DNA from: Toxonevra muliebris
Lineage: Eukaryota; Arthropoda; Insecta; Diptera; Pallopteridae
Direction: 5' to 3'
Length of the DNA stretch: 64,000 nt
NCBI GenBank assembly: GCA_963691655.1
Contig: OY829330.1
Span: forward strand, 5,511,800-5,575,799
Shown: positions 12,139 to 24,329 of the stretch, piece by piece
How positions within the stretch are numbered: the first letter of the stretch is position 1
How the letters are laid out: every line of letters begins with the position of its first letter
Made by a program: the position numbers and the translations under genes
The notes under the pieces: model-generated
Seen by the model: the letters and a program-made list of their open reading frames with translations, nothing else
What the model was told of the DNA's origin: nothing
The model's database searches: none

Positions 12139-12436
12139 CAGAAACTTTATCGAATCTTTTCTTTTTTGTTAGCATTCCCATCATCATCATCCCCGTTGCA
12201 GTCATTTCTTCTTTTAAGCAGTCATTCATAGTAGCGTCATCATCAGCTGCAAAATGTTTATTTATTGTTGAAACAATATTTTCTTTACTTATATTCATAT
12301 TTATGCTGCCCTCGCGACCAGCATAGTGTTGTGCAAGCGTCTGGAAGCCAGGTGATGTTAACTCACATATATGCGTCTCCAAGTTATATGATGAAATGGG
12401 TTGGAAACATTTCTTACAATGTAAATGCTGGTCAGT
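12139..12436 (-). CDS. cas: castor, middle exon with zinc-binding half finger
   Basis: A 298-base exon opens after TTTTTAG (acceptor at 12437-12438), in phase 0 with the exon at 54142-54600, and ends in phase 1 at 12139. It begins TDQHLHCKKCFQPISSYNLE and continues through HICE. Joined to the upstream exon (FDCSVEGCSLRK) this makes one complete Castor-type finger, with the first Cys pair upstream and the HxHC and CxxC part here. The fact that a finger is completed only by this join is good support for the splice. The rest is acidic and Met-rich without a known domain. Confidence 0.88.
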
Positions 12437-12880
12437 CTAAAAATTCATATAAAGAAACAAAAATCGTTATTTTTGAAAAAAGATCTTTCAAAGTTTTGGC
12501 TAAGTTAGGTTGACAATAAAATGAATGAAAAAAACTATTTAATTGAGGTATGAGCCATTCCATATGAAATCATCTGAAAAATAAAAATATCGTTGCTGCT
12601 CTATTTTATATCTTACTCAAACTTTGTGAGAATCTTGTTTGGGGTTTCAAAGAACAAAATCCACCGTCATTAAATTTTCTCATGTTCCACATAACGCCCA
12701 TAGCGAATTAAAAGATTTGAAAAGTGTGATTTTTATACTTTTCTATTTTTATTTGTAAATTTTTTTATTAAACGTTTGTGATGACGTTTTAAAGCTGAAC
12801 TTAATTTGAGCAAATAGTGCGCACTCCTTAATGCCCACGAAAAATAACACGTGGCTGAAATATGTGCATTTTACGTTGGA
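12437..12880. other. Intron sequence next to the acceptor, no recognised features
   Basis: AT-rich intron 5' of the middle castor exon. I see no repeat pair or open frame of note. Confidence 0.5.
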
Positions 12881-13226
12881 TTTAGACCGCCCGTCCGAAC
12901 GAACGAAAGAATCTTCATTCGTTCGGCAGGTGTAAATGGAGCAGCGTTAAACCAACGTTGAACATTGGCTCGCTACAAAATGCTCACGAGCAATGTTAAG
13001 GCGGTGTAAATGGTTACCTGAGCCGAACGAATGATAAATTCTTTGTTCGGACTGAGTTAAATTTTTTGCGCGAATGCAGTGTTGGCGTTGTTTTGAAATC
13101 GTGGAAATTGAGTAAAATATAAAATGATTATTTTGATGTTTGGCCGGTGTAAATGGTTGCGCGAATAAAAATTTTTTAGCTACAATTTCTTAGCTAAAGA
13201 ATCTTCATTCGTTCAGGCGGTCTAAA
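12881..13226. mobile_element. Small inverted-repeat element (346 bp)
   Basis: It starts TTTAGACCGCC at 12881 and ends GGCGGTCTAAA at 13226, a perfect 11-base inverted repeat. The motif GAATCTTCATTCGTTC lies near both ends in the same orientation (12911 and 13198). GGTGTAAATGG occurs three times inside. It has no coding capacity. The target duplication is unclear. Confidence 0.7.
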
Positions 13227-13230
13227 GTGA

Positions 13231-13656
13231 GGAACAGAATGTGAAGCTGAAGCGTGAAGTAACAATCTGTCAAAAGTAAAATGTATACATTTTCATTGTA
13301 ATCAAATACAATGGCTGCCTTCACGAAACTCATCAATTCCTAAACAGTTGTAAAATTCTATTGTGAATGGCAACATTTTTAGAAATTTATATGATACTTT
13401 ACATCGGTTGATTTTTGTACAGCGGCTTATGTTTATCTATTTTTTCTATATATATTCTTTTATTTATTATGGCTGTCATAATTGACAAAACATATTCATA
13501 TTAACGCCATCGTCAAACATACTTTGCAAAAACATTAAATTATTTATATTCATTATTTAAGTTTTTGATTTTGTTAAAGACGAAAAATAGCAAAAAATTA
13601 TTCACAATAGAATAGTTAACACTAACTGCTTACTTCACGCTTCACATTCTTTTCCA
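13231..13656. mobile_element. Second small inverted-repeat element, directly adjoining
   Basis: The left end holds GAATGTGAAG and GCGTGAAGTAA (13238-13262). The right end holds the reverse complements (TTACTTCACGC then TTCACATTC, 13630-13649). The arms are 25-30 bases with one small gap. Its left end is within 5 bases of the preceding element. Confidence 0.6.
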
Positions 13657-14097
13657 GGCTTAAATGCAGCGTAAATGATTTATGGTGGTTTTTAGCTGAT
13701 TCCAGTATCTATGCTGTTGAATTTAAGCAGCTAATGTTGAAATTATGTGCACATCTCTTAAAAGAAAAAAACTTATGGTTGAGTGGTTCCGCCCGCTGCT
13801 TATTAAAGCTAATTAATAAAAAAAATTTACCGGCAAAAAAAAGCATAAAAATCGTACTTGAGAAAATTTAAAGACGGCTGATTTCCTCCTTTGGAACCCT
13901 AAGAAAGATTTTTATTTTATTTATTTATTCAAAAATCCAAAAAGACCAAAAAATTATAAATAATAGACTTTGAAAAATGTTAAGCCCCATTTTGAAAAAT
14001 GAGATTACATAAAATATGTAAGTTTTATAGTGACTTAGTAATTTCAGATTTTTAGAGTGATTTAAATTATTTTTATCGCTTTACAATGAGAAAAATG

Positions 14098-15705
14098 CTG
14101 AAAAACACTTTTTCCAACTTTAGGGCTCGTTAGGGACCTTTAATTTTCTGCGATTGGCATGAAACTTTATATTTCTTAGTTTTTTATCGAATCGAATATT
14201 TTTAGACCGTGAGACCGAGAATACATGTTCAAAATTTTTTTCCATACATTAAATAGCCACCCTAATGTATATATATACAAATATCCAAATAAACTATATA
14301 TGAAGAGTGGTCGTGGTTGTTGACCGATTTTCTCTGTTTTCACTCTAGTTAAATTTATCGGGTAAATATATCTACTCACCCAAAATTTAGTTTTCTGTTT
14401 ATGATACATTACAAGATATATGCATTTAGAGATGAGTAGTCTATAAGAAGTGGGCGTGGTACTTATCCGATTTTGCTCATTTTTGTGTTTTATTATGAAT
14501 ATGGTACCAGGAGTAAATTTGTAAAGTTTCAGACAAATATCTCTTTTCTACGATTTTATGACAAAAAATACGGTAGTGCAGTGGTAAATTTGGAGGGGGC
14601 AAAAGGACATTCACAATACGGTCATATAAACTTTTATAGTGGTTCTCAGCGATAAAAAGACAAAAAATATTAATTTTTTTACAATCATGTTGTATGGGAG
14701 GGGCGTATTCACGGCCGGATTCTATTTTATTTTTGCAACCTGGCGTTGTATTGACATAAGCAACCCCTTTATTAATATTTGTAACTCTACGACGACTCCT
14801 TCTATTTTTATCCAACTTTAGTTGTATGGGAGGTGGGCGTGGCAGTGTTAGTATTATTTTAATTTTTGCACCCTGACGATGTATTGACATAAGCAACTCC
14901 TGTACCAAAAATTTGTGACTCTACGACGACTCCTACTATTTTTGGCCTTTTTTTTGTATGAAGTTCAATCACTGTGCGGTGCCCGGATTAATGGATGCAA
15001 GTCAGGGGCGTAATAATAGCCGGTTTTGGGGGTTAGGTTATCCGGGGTCCTGGTGGCATAGGGGTCCAGAAAATTTTATGATGTTTTTCGAGCGAATGTT
15101 TAATGCCGAAATTGTATCACTGGGTTAATTAGTGTGTACAAGGCGAATCTTTTGATAATCGAGAACGCTGCTTTATCTGCCAGCTTTCCAGAAGTTTGAA
15201 CAATTTTAATTTAATTCCTGACTATCCCAGTTACAGTTGCTTCGGCCGAACGTTAGTTTTCTAAAATGAAACTAATTAAAAATTATATACGAGTATACAC
15301 TTTATCGCATATCAAATTGCAAATAATTTAAGGAATGATTTCGATAATATTATCGACACCTTTGCCAAAACAAAAGTTCGCAAAAAACAATTCTAAAAAT
15401 GAGATTACCAAAAAATTTTATTCATTTAGATTTGTTTTAAACCGCTAGAAGCGTGAATAAAATTTATGTACATTATATTTTTCAATAGTTTCTGGCAGAG
15501 GCAAAAAAGATTGCATTTTTTCACAATATCTCAGAAAAAATTATAAGTAGGCTTCTGTGATTACTAAAACGTCTTTGGGTAAAATGCTGAAAAACACTTT
15601 TTTCAACTTGAGGGATCTCTAAATTTTATGCGATCGGCATGAAACTTTATGTTTCTAAGCTTTTTATCGAATCGAATATTTTTAGACCGTGAGACAAAAA
15701 AAAAA
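14098..15705. repeat. Direct repeat pair, about 120 bases, 1.5 kb apart
   Basis: Positions 14098-14220 and 15587-15695 match closely, with shared words such as GAAACTTTATATTTCT and TCGAATCGAATATTTTTAGA. Both are followed by GCCACCCTAATGTA (14260-14273 and 15725-15738). This suggests duplicated ends of one insertion, or two copies of one repeat. Positions 15490-15580 also share 90 bases with the inverted arms at 19828-20134 and 23684-23987. Confidence 0.6.
14685..14960. repeat. Two tandem units of about 138 bases
   Basis: Both units carry TTGTATGGGAGG, then TATTGACATAAGCAAC, then CTCTACGACGACTCCT. The units start near 14689 and 14821. Words such as GGGCGTGG recur in other repeats of the window (14451, 17360, 29399, 59449), so this may be a degenerate dispersed satellite. 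Confidence 0.65.
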
Positions 15706-16079
15706 CTGACTTTTGCAAAAAATGGCCACCCTAATGTACATAGTACATATCTACAAGTTTCGCAGACATAAATCTGGAATTAAATATCTAACCTCACAGC
15801 AGGTTCTAGAGCGAGATTTTAGGGGTCACAACCTCCGACCCCTGCCCTGTTTCCCGTCTCAAATTGGAAATATTTTAATACTTCATATTAATTCATTGTT
15901 ATATTATCCATAATTCATATACTTAATCTATTATTGTTATTGCTTGAATTTAATTATTTCGTTATAGTTCGGGTAAATGTCACAATTTCTTTCTTTACTA
16001 AGTAACCTCATACCATACTAACATATTGCCTTTTACTCAAGTCTTTTTCAAGTAAAAAGCAAAGGCTTCTTCAGGAAGA
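14961..16079. other. Intronic repeat-rich stretch without genes
   Basis: Apart from the repeat halves noted at 15490-15705, there is nothing I can name. The frame at 15713-15913 has no family motif. Confidence 0.45.
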
Positions 16080-16470
16080 AGCGGAACCAACTTGCTTTGT
16101 TCGGAATTAAGCGGTTTTCATATCTTGCTTGGCCGTTTTGGAAAAGACGTATTTTCTTTTACAACAAACGCCAAATCTTTAGTCTCTGATTTTTTAGCTG
16201 CAATTGTAGCATGAACCATTAAATCAATATTGTGATTTTGCTCCAAAGACAGATCAGTTACCAGCTTTCTCTTTAATCGGTCCTTAGCTTCTGCATAGTT
16301 GAACTGAGTTCATTCCACTTTACTTGAACATGGTTTTTTATAATATTTATCATTAATTGCAATAATAATGCACGCAGAAACCCACTTTGGATATTTTTCT
16401 TTAAACTGATTCAACATTTTGTTGCAACCCAGAAGTTTTTTGCTAACAAAACTAAGCAAATTTCGTATTT
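16080..16470 (-). pseudogene. Unidentified coding remnant
   Basis: The minus strand holds about 60 codons without a stop (about 16310-16130), including AKDRLKRKLVTDLSLEQNH and AFVVKENTSFPKRPSKI. The latter ends at a stop, and another frame continues with SKLVPLLPEEAFAFYLK. The composition is protein-like, with charged helical character. I do not recognise the family. The breaks in frame point to an old mobile-element gene rather than a host gene. Confidence 0.4.
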
Positions 16471-16678
16471 TTTCTTAATTTCATCTTTTCCCCCCAAACT
16501 CAGTCCATTTTTTTTTTTTTTTTGAGAAAACAATCGAAAACAACATCACTTTTACGACTACTATCTTGTCAAACTCTAAGCATTTATTCGTGTAGCAATT
16601 GAAATGTTTTTAGAAATTCCAAATATCTTTAAGTCGGGCGAAAACGGGCAAAAGATTTTAATAACACATTATTCTGAA

Positions 16679-18482
16679 CAGGGCTTTGGAGCGGAGTGTA
16701 GGAGCTGGAGCAGGGAGCTGTGGAGCACACTGTTTTGACCGGAGCTAGAGCTGGAGCAATGAAAATGTAACCGCTCCGCTGCTCCGATTAGTAATTTTTT
16801 CTTTTACAATTCATTGTTTTTGAACTCTTCATTGTTATTTCCATTGCAGTAATGAAAATGGTAATTGAAATATTCCATTGTCATTAACCCTTCTGTTGGC
16901 ACCACTTTTGTTTGTCACATTGCTATCACCACGGTCCAGCCATACCGTCATATATTTATACTGCATTTATTTTAATTTTCAATGAAAACACTACATATTA
17001 TGTAAGAATAACGTACTTATATGTACAGTTATTGAAAAAAATTTGTTTTTAATTTTTAAAGAATTTCACGTTTTGAAACAGCAATGAAGAAAATAATCGA
17101 ACAATATATATAAAAGTGAGAACCTGTTTGTATATCCGACTATACTTCCTGAATGACATAAAAGTTTATATAATACTGCTTTATGTCTTTGACCTTACTA
17201 TTGGCTTGGTAAAAGTTTGTAATTACAAGTGGGTGGGATATCTCCCATAAAAACCTTATACTTTTTTTAGTATACCATTTATAGTACAGTACTGCATTTT
17301 ACTGCGTACGCTGGCTGATAATACCTTGCTTCAGTAAAAATGTGGATGGGGTTGGAAAAAGGGATGTGGCACCTACCATATAGCCTGAATATTAATTATG
17401 GGATATCTCAAGCACCATTTTTTGTCTGGAAATATTATTTTGCCGATACCGAGCTTATACTGGAGTTTCAGATCTGAATTTGTGTTCAAATGGACGTGGC
17501 ACCTCCTATGCAATCTTAATACTATTTTGAGTTTATCTCCGAAACCACACATATTATAGTACTGAGATTTGGTGCAAAGGGGTTGGTTGACAACGCCATG
17601 CTCTAGGAAACATGTGTGTGGAAATTAAAAAAACGAAGTGGTACAAAGTTTTGTGTGATATTTTTTGGGCAAGTGGACACGGCAGCTCTCATACAAAGAA
17701 AATACTTTAAACGGTATATTTGAGGAACCAAAGCAAGAAGATGATAAAGGTTTTCTTTTCTATAATCATTTGTGGATTCTAATTTTCAATTACATTTCCA
17801 ATGCTCGTTTGTGTTGATTCGAAACTGTTGTTTTCATAGTAAAATAAGTTTATATTTCAAAAAGAAAGGATGATAATGTTTATATATATACAAACAATAC
17901 GTTACTAACGACGAAGTAAAGCAAAAATATCGGAAAAACTATGAGAAAATGCATACGGTCTGGCCAGATCGTGGTGGTACCAATATGACAAAAATTTTGA
18001 AATCAGCAAAATCTCGCCTTCTTCATATCCCAAAACTCCGATTTTATAAATCTATTTAGAAATAGTCATTTAAGGATATCATGGATTTTGGAGATCATAG
18101 TGATATTACAAGTAATAAAAAAATGTTCACAAAGTTGAAGAAGGTCTGGCCAGATTGTGGTGCCATGCAGGGTGGTTCAATGATTTTGCGGCAAGATAAC
18201 GCCTTGTCCCACTCATCTATGTCGAAAGTTTTGGAGTCATGTACCCAAAACTTACGATTTGTTCCTTAAATTAAAATTTCAGGAAACAGTTCTCCAAATT
18301 CTAATACATAACGGGTAAATCAAGGTAGCGATACATACATATGAATTTAAAATAAAAACAAATATTTTTATTGGGAAAACTATAAGTAGTTGGAGCTCGG
18401 AGCGGAGCACGGAGCGGAGCCGGAGCTATACTTAAGAGGTTGGAGTGGAGCAACACCAAAATTTGGCTGCTCCAAAGCCGTG
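16679..18482. mobile_element. Non-autonomous hAT element C, with exact 8-bp duplication
   Basis: ATTCTGAA stands directly on both sides (16671-16678 and 18483-18490). The ends are CAGGGCTTTGGAGC and, on the other strand, CACGGCTTTGGAGC, which fit hAT ends. Dense GGAGC repeats lie inside both ends and are likely transposase-binding subterminal repeats. There is no hAT transposase. The interior has GTGGCACCT-type degenerate repeats shared with 29180-30240. A shortened copy lies at 55870-56616. Confidence 0.88.
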
Positions 18483-19827
18483 ATTCTGAATACTTTTGTT
18501 AATAACTTGCCATTTATAACTTTTGCAAGCGTTTGCACTAAAACACAAACAACATTGTTAGGTTTTATATAAAATTACACGTGAAAAAAACCTTACACAA
18601 TTGGACAACAACACACAATTATGAAAAAAGTGGTATAAACCATTTATTTAACACACCTTAACTAATGTTTTTCATATTTACAATTTATATCCGTTTAAAT
18701 TAAAAACAAATATTTACGCTTAAAGGCCGCCAATATTTTTTCCAAATTTTTGTCAAGTCAACTTGCTACTCAATTGATTGATTGACTTTGATAGTGCGCC
18801 AAAAATAAAGTGATGTTCTTAAAATTCAATCCAATATATTTTTTTTCTATCTTGGGTATCCAGATTCAGAAAATCGATTCAGTTTTAAAATATATAACTA
18901 TAAAAAATTTGACTTTATGGCTTTTGGACCATAGTGCACTGAGCGCTGTTCTCAAATTTCTGAGTGAGACTGGACTGGAAGAGGTACTCTAGTCAGATTG
19001 TACTAGATAGAGAAGAGGGACGTACAATAGATCTTGCAGGTTGAGGTACAAACAATATTAACCTCTCTGACAAAACAATACAATAATTGACAACGTGTTG
19101 CTTGAATGTTGGCAGAGTAAGTTTTTTGTGCAACTTACTAGCGATCATGTTATTTCTCATAAAAACCTGCGTCAAAGCTTGTGTGGCAGCGGCTAATCAA
19201 TCAGCTAGACGATTTGTCATACAAAAAATATTTAATAAGTTAAAATTTAAAATAAAGTTTATATAAATAAAGAGTATAAAAATAACTTAAAAATTTGTGG
19301 TAGGAAGCGGACTCTGAGCTTGTGACCGCATGTAACCCTGCGGCCGTGCAAGTAAACTGCTGCAAGTAGAGAATACGTATTATCTCCGAAAATTGCGAAA
19401 ACTAGCTGCTACACGTGCAAGTGCAAGTTCATTTAAAAAATTCCATCGAAAGCAAAGGTTCTCGCTACAATAGCAGTTGTCCGTGAACTACAAACAATTA
19501 AAAATTATTCAGTGTTGTCATATATCAAAATGCTTCTGCAACATCTGGGCAAAAAAATGGTGCTCAAAAATTTGATCATGAATACTTATGAAACAGCTCG
19601 CCTGAGGAGTATAAGGTCAGCACTTGTTGTTTTTGTTTTGCTAACGAACACTTGCTGCCGAAAAGCAATCGTTTCCGAATCAAACGATGACAAGATCATC
19701 GTAATTTAAGATAACAAAACAAAACTGCTGACGAATGAGTAGCCAAGGAAGGATGTTGAGGGGAGTTGGCTCAAGAAATTAATCAAGACGGTAAGTTAAA
19801 TAAAAAGATTTGCCAATTATACATTAG
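18483..19827. other. Intronic stretch without recognised features
   Basis: AT-rich sequence with short open frames only (up to 65 codons) and no family motif. I see no inverted-repeat ends. Confidence 0.45.
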
Positions 19828-20134
19828 GCCGGAACGAAAATGACAAAATATCTCAAATTAGGTTTGGTTAGTAAAATATTGTATATTTTCATAAAAAACT
19901 CGGAAATTCTTTTTCATATGCTCTCAAAACTTCTGTTTTCAGCTCTGGCAGAGGCAAAAAGATTGAATTTGTTCACAAAATCTAAAAAAAAAAAAACAAG
20001 TAGACTTCTGTGATTACTAAAACGTCTTTGGGTAGTTACTAGGATATTATTCACACATTTTCAATCATTTTCCGATTTTGCTGTATGTTACAAAATAATT
20101 CTTTCAGCTATGGCAAACCAATCAAAAATTTAAC
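19828..20134 (+). repeat. Left arm of a long inverted repeat bracketing a Penelope-like element
   Basis: About 307 bases, starting GCCGGAACGAAAATGACAAA, match the reverse complement of 23684-23987, with most bases the same by eye. Shared words include GTGATTACTAAAACGTCTTT and ATTATTCACACATTTTCAAT. Confidence 0.85.
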
Positions 20135-20687
20135 ACAAAAATTAAAAAAGATACCACAATATCAGGAACTACCAAATAAAATGGAAAGTTTGAAATTAGC
20201 CTCCAAAAAGGGATTAGACAAACTTATTAACTTTATTATTGGAATATGAATTTTCGTAACAACAAATTTTATACTGCTATTTATTTATGTTTGTTATGTA
20301 TTCGGGCTTTTATGGTCGTTGATTTTTCAAAACAATTAAAGATTGTCTTTAATTTTCATTTTCTCCTACGCGTTTCGGTATTTTTAAGATCATCCTTAGG
20401 GAGTTTGTTTATTATAAAATATAATAATGTAACAAATGAACAATTAAACAAATTATACATTATAAATTCATACACCACATTGCTTTGTTGTTCTTTTTCT
20501 ATTTTGTCCTTTGTGTTCGTGAAAAATTTTCGTAGGCTGTGGTGTGATTTGTGAGCGTATGATATTTGTTTGTATTTTATGATGTTGGTAATTGGTTGGT
20601 TAATATTTTACCGTCTGTCAAGTTTGGTACATATGGCACCCCTATGTATTTTTCTCATTGTTTTGTTTTCATTTGTTTTGGTTAGTT

Positions 20688-21737
20688 AGGGCGATGTTAC
20701 ACGATCAATGTTTTGCTGTCAAACAATGCAATTGTTGTTGCTTTGAAAAATGAACACTGAGCAAAAGAGAGGATGAACACATTTCACTTCAAATTTTTTA
20801 CTGTCGAAAAAAACCTGCATCACTTCAAATAAAATGGGATTGCTGAAGATTCACTGTTGCATTTTATTGGAAAATAGTAATATTTTATGAAAAATACTAG
20901 ACTTTTTACTAACTTATAAATACATTTTTTTCTTTGCCACCCTTTGCGTTTTTTGGCTTTTGTTTGTTTGTAAAAATGAGTGCTGTTTAAAAATTACTTA
21001 ATTATTTATATAAAAACATGGTAATTCAATGGCCAAGTAACAAAGTGGCGGAGCTTAATTTAATAGTTCGCAAATTTTAAAGATTATTTTTCTGCGTTTT
21101 TCATATGTAAATGCAATATTTTTTGTGTAATTTGTAGCTATTTCCACCAACATTATTTCATATTGTCATTATAATTATTTTCTATCCAATTCCATTCTAT
21201 GAGCCTTAGGCTCATGTTACACTGTCAATGTTTTGCTGTCAATGTTTTCTGTTTTTACTCTCTTTTCATCGTTTTGTTTGATGCCCTGTTACAGTATCAG
21301 TTTTTTGCTGAATGTTATTTTTGAATACTTTTATTTGCAACTATGTTTTTCCAACTAAAAAGTATTTAGTTGTATTTTGAAGTGAATGAAAATTCAACAA
21401 TTGGAATGGAATTGGATGGAAAATAATTATAATGACAATATGAGATAATGTTGGTGGAAATAGCTACAAATTATACAAAAAAAAAATGCATTTATATATG
21501 AAAAACGCAGAAAAATAATCTTTAAAATTTGATAACTATTAAAATAAGCTCCTCCAATAAAATGCAACAATGTATCTTCAACAACCACATTTTATCTGAA
21601 GTGATGAAGGTTTTTTTCGTCACTAAAAAAATTTGAAGTGAAATGTGTTCATTCTCTCTTTTGCTCAGTGTTCATTTTTCAAAGCAACAACAATTTCATT
21701 GTTTGACAGCAACACATTGATCGTGTAACATCGGCCT
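20688..21737. mobile_element. Foldback element with long inverted arms
   Basis: The ends are AGGGCGATGTTACACGATCA at 20688 and its near-complement ending at 21737. The arms pair in two blocks (20688-20870 with 21560-21737, and 21046-21203 with 21408-21560). A third copy of the terminal motif, CATGTTACACTGTCAATG, sits in the middle (about 21213), as if one element had inserted in another. No coding region. No clear target duplication. Confidence 0.8.
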
Positions 21738-21839
21738 TATTGTTTTTTTGTATTAGCTTTTTGATCAGGTGTTTTGAGTAGCCGTTTTTTGTTTTTTGTG
21801 AGACCCCTGTTGCAGTGTTTATTTTTTGTTTCATCGGGC

Positions 21840-23553
21840 GGTTTGAATTGTAATTTATAATTGGACCCGATGATGTACTTTTTGTGTACCAATTGAATTT
21901 AATGTGTTGATTCGTTTTATGTAATTCTGCGTCAAGACAAGGGATTTTTTTTGTCTTGTTCTACTTCTACCGTAAATTGTATGCGTTTGTGTTGTTTGTT
22001 CAGTGTGTTTAGTATTGTATCTAGATCTTTAATTTTTACTATGGCTAGTATGTCGTCAACGTATCTTGAAATGTGCTTTACTTGTATGGATTTTTGTTCA
22101 AGTTCCTTGATTGTATCGTCTAGTAGTTTCTCAAGTATTATGTCAGCGATAGCAGGGGACAGCGGGTTGTCCATTGGCATGCCGTAGATTTGGTTGTATG
22201 TGGTGTTGTTGAATGTGAAATAGTTATTGTCCGTGATGCAAAAATCTAAAATGTCTTTAAATTGTCGTTTCGGTATCATTGTATATGGTTCTATGTCCTA
22301 CCATTTTTCCATAATGGTCTTAATCGCCAATTGCACTGGTATATTTGTAAATAGTGATACCACATCGAATATTTCGGCACTGTTATTGTTGTTGTCATTG
22401 GTTTTTCTTTGAGTTGTATTGCGTTTTTATATTGTATCGTACGGAAGTTATGTTTTTAAGTATTTGACCTATATGTTTCGCAAGTTTATAGCAGGGTGTT
22501 GGATGCTGCGATAGGTCTAAGTGTGATGTTCTCCTTATGGATTTTGGGGACTCCATATAGTCTGGGTGAATTCGCAGCTGAGCAGTACAGATCATATTTT
22601 TATTTTGTGTCGATGTATTTGAACTTGTGTAGGTCGTTGATTTGCTATTATTTTTCCCCATTAGTTGTTGTGTTGGATCTTTCCTCATTGTCTTGTAGGT
22701 GCTGCGTTTTGTCCATATATTCCTTACGTTCTAATATCACAGTATTGTTTCCTTTGTCCGCTTGTGTTACTATTATTTTTTCTTTGTATTCGTTGAGTAG
22801 TCGTTTTGTCTCATCTGGAATTTTTAATATTAATTTCTCTTTCGTGTTGTTTGTGAATTTATTTTTAAAGTTGTTAATTTTTGTAGCTAGATCACATCTA
22901 GCTAAATCTTTCTCCTTTTCGTCTTCTATATTTTGGATGCCTTGTTCCAGGTCTGTGATAATATGTATGGGAGAAAGGGTTTTTTTGGCAGAGCAAATTT
23001 CGGCCTTAGTGAGAGTAGCCAGGCTACTTCACATGGAATTGGTGTTGTGGTTTTTTTACAAACCAATCTGTGTTAAGGGTGAGTCCCTGTGTATTCATTG
23101 TGTGTGATATTGTTGTTTGTAGTATTTTGTTTGATGTTTTTTCCGTTTGTGTTTTTATTCTGTGGCCAGCTAAGTTTTGGTTCGTTATTATGTTGTTGGT
23201 TTCTTCTTCTGTTAAGATTTTTTTCAGCTCTTGCATTGTTTGAGCTTTAGTTTTGTTGATTGTATTAACATGTAATTGTGTTTCTTTGATTTCGAGTTTT
23301 AGTACTTTTCCAGGAAGATTTGCTCGATCTTTTTTAGCATTTTGGAAGTAGTATGCATTTTCAAATTGTGTCTTAGTGACGATGTTATGCCCTTTAAATG
23401 TTTGGCGATGATCCCGATTCTTTTACATTGTAGGAAATACTTTAGCCTTTGATTTTGTTTGACCAATCGCTTTTGACATTTAAAGTAATGTTTAACCCTT
23501 AGGCATGTCTCGTTGTTGTATTTTAACGCTATATGCTTAAGGAAACCTTTCAT
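21840..23553 (-). pseudogene. Penelope-type reverse transcriptase remnant
   Basis: In order on the minus strand: a basic, helical N-terminal region (23553-23299), EKIIVTQADKGNNTVILER (about 22785-22730), which holds the ADKGN signature of Penelope-like elements, and HPTPCYKLAKHIGQILKNI (about 22500). Next comes the core FTFNNTTYNQIYGMPMDNPL followed by SPAIADI (about 22230-22150), then the catalytic RYVDDILAIVK (about 22065). After a frameshift at about 21950, LPCLDAELHKTNQHIKF continues. Stop codons and shifts make it inactive. The family uses target-primed reverse transcription, usually with a GIY-YIG nuclease. Confidence 0.85.
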
Positions 23554-23683
23554 GTTTTTGCTTAACGTTAATTTTGCTTATGTTGATCGAAAAATCCCGA
23601 ATAAATAGCAAACATTAAAATAAAAATTGGTCTAACCCACACACAAATGTTATTTATTTATTTTAATATATTTCGTTCGGTCG

Positions 23684-23987
23684 GTTAAATTTTTGATTGG
23701 TTTGCCAGAGCTGAAAGAATCATTTTGTAACATGCAGCAAAATTGGAAAATGATTGAAAATGTGTGAATAATATTCTAGTAACTACCCAAAGACGTTTTA
23801 GTAATCACAGAAGTCTACTTGTTATTTTTTCTGAGATTTTGTGAAAAAATTCAATCTTTTTTGCTTCTGTCAGAGCTGAAAACATCAAGCTGAATATCAA
23901 AAAAAAATTTCGAATTTTTTATGAAAATATATATATAATTTCACTACCCAACCCAGATTTGAGATATTTTGTCATTTTCGCTCCGGC
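23684..23987 (-). repeat. Right arm of the long inverted repeat
   Basis: This is the reverse complement of 19828-20134. It starts at GTTAAATTTTTGATTGG and ends CATTTTCGCTCCGGC. It borders the 5' side of the Penelope coding region. Confidence 0.85.
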
Positions 23988-24329
23988 GAATTTGTTATTA
24001 TTTTTGTGCTATTTTATTTGCTTCGTTTGTACAATTTTTTATTAATAATTTGATAAGTAACCCCTTTGTTTCTGGCAATTCGAATTTTTATTAAAACTGA
24101 CATCAGCCTCTTGTACATAAGGAATATTCAACGGAAAATTTTAGCCATCTCAATAGCTGAGAGTATAGGATTTTCCTTCCTTCTGTTGAATGAAATTTTG
24201 TAAAATGCAGACAGCGCGAATAAAGTTGTTAATACCCCTATTGTTTTTACAAAGATTCGGTCTCCTCCGAATCTTGAATTTTTGGACCATTATGCCAAAT
24301 GCACATTACACTTATTTTCGAGCCCGGCT

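Larger units (their letters stand above)
20240..23560 (-). mobile_element. Penelope-like retroelement, decayed
   Basis: The element reads on the minus strand between two inverted arms. The N-terminal coding part is at 23553-23024, the reverse transcriptase at about 22800-21840, and the possible C-terminal and 3' region at about 20640-20246. A foldback element (20688-21737) interrupts it after the reverse transcriptase. I did not find a clear GIY-YIG endonuclease, so it is either lost or decayed. Confidence 0.8.

Noticed and set aside
18081..18269. Tc1-like catalytic block (ILRQDNALSHSS) inside hAT element C
   Set aside because: The words look like a Tc1 QDNAxxHSS motif, but no other transposase block is in order around it; it may be chance or a deeply decayed capture.
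22496..23107. 203-codon plus-strand frame
   Set aside because: It is the antisense shadow of the Penelope reverse transcriptase region, whose ADKGN signature is on the minus strand.
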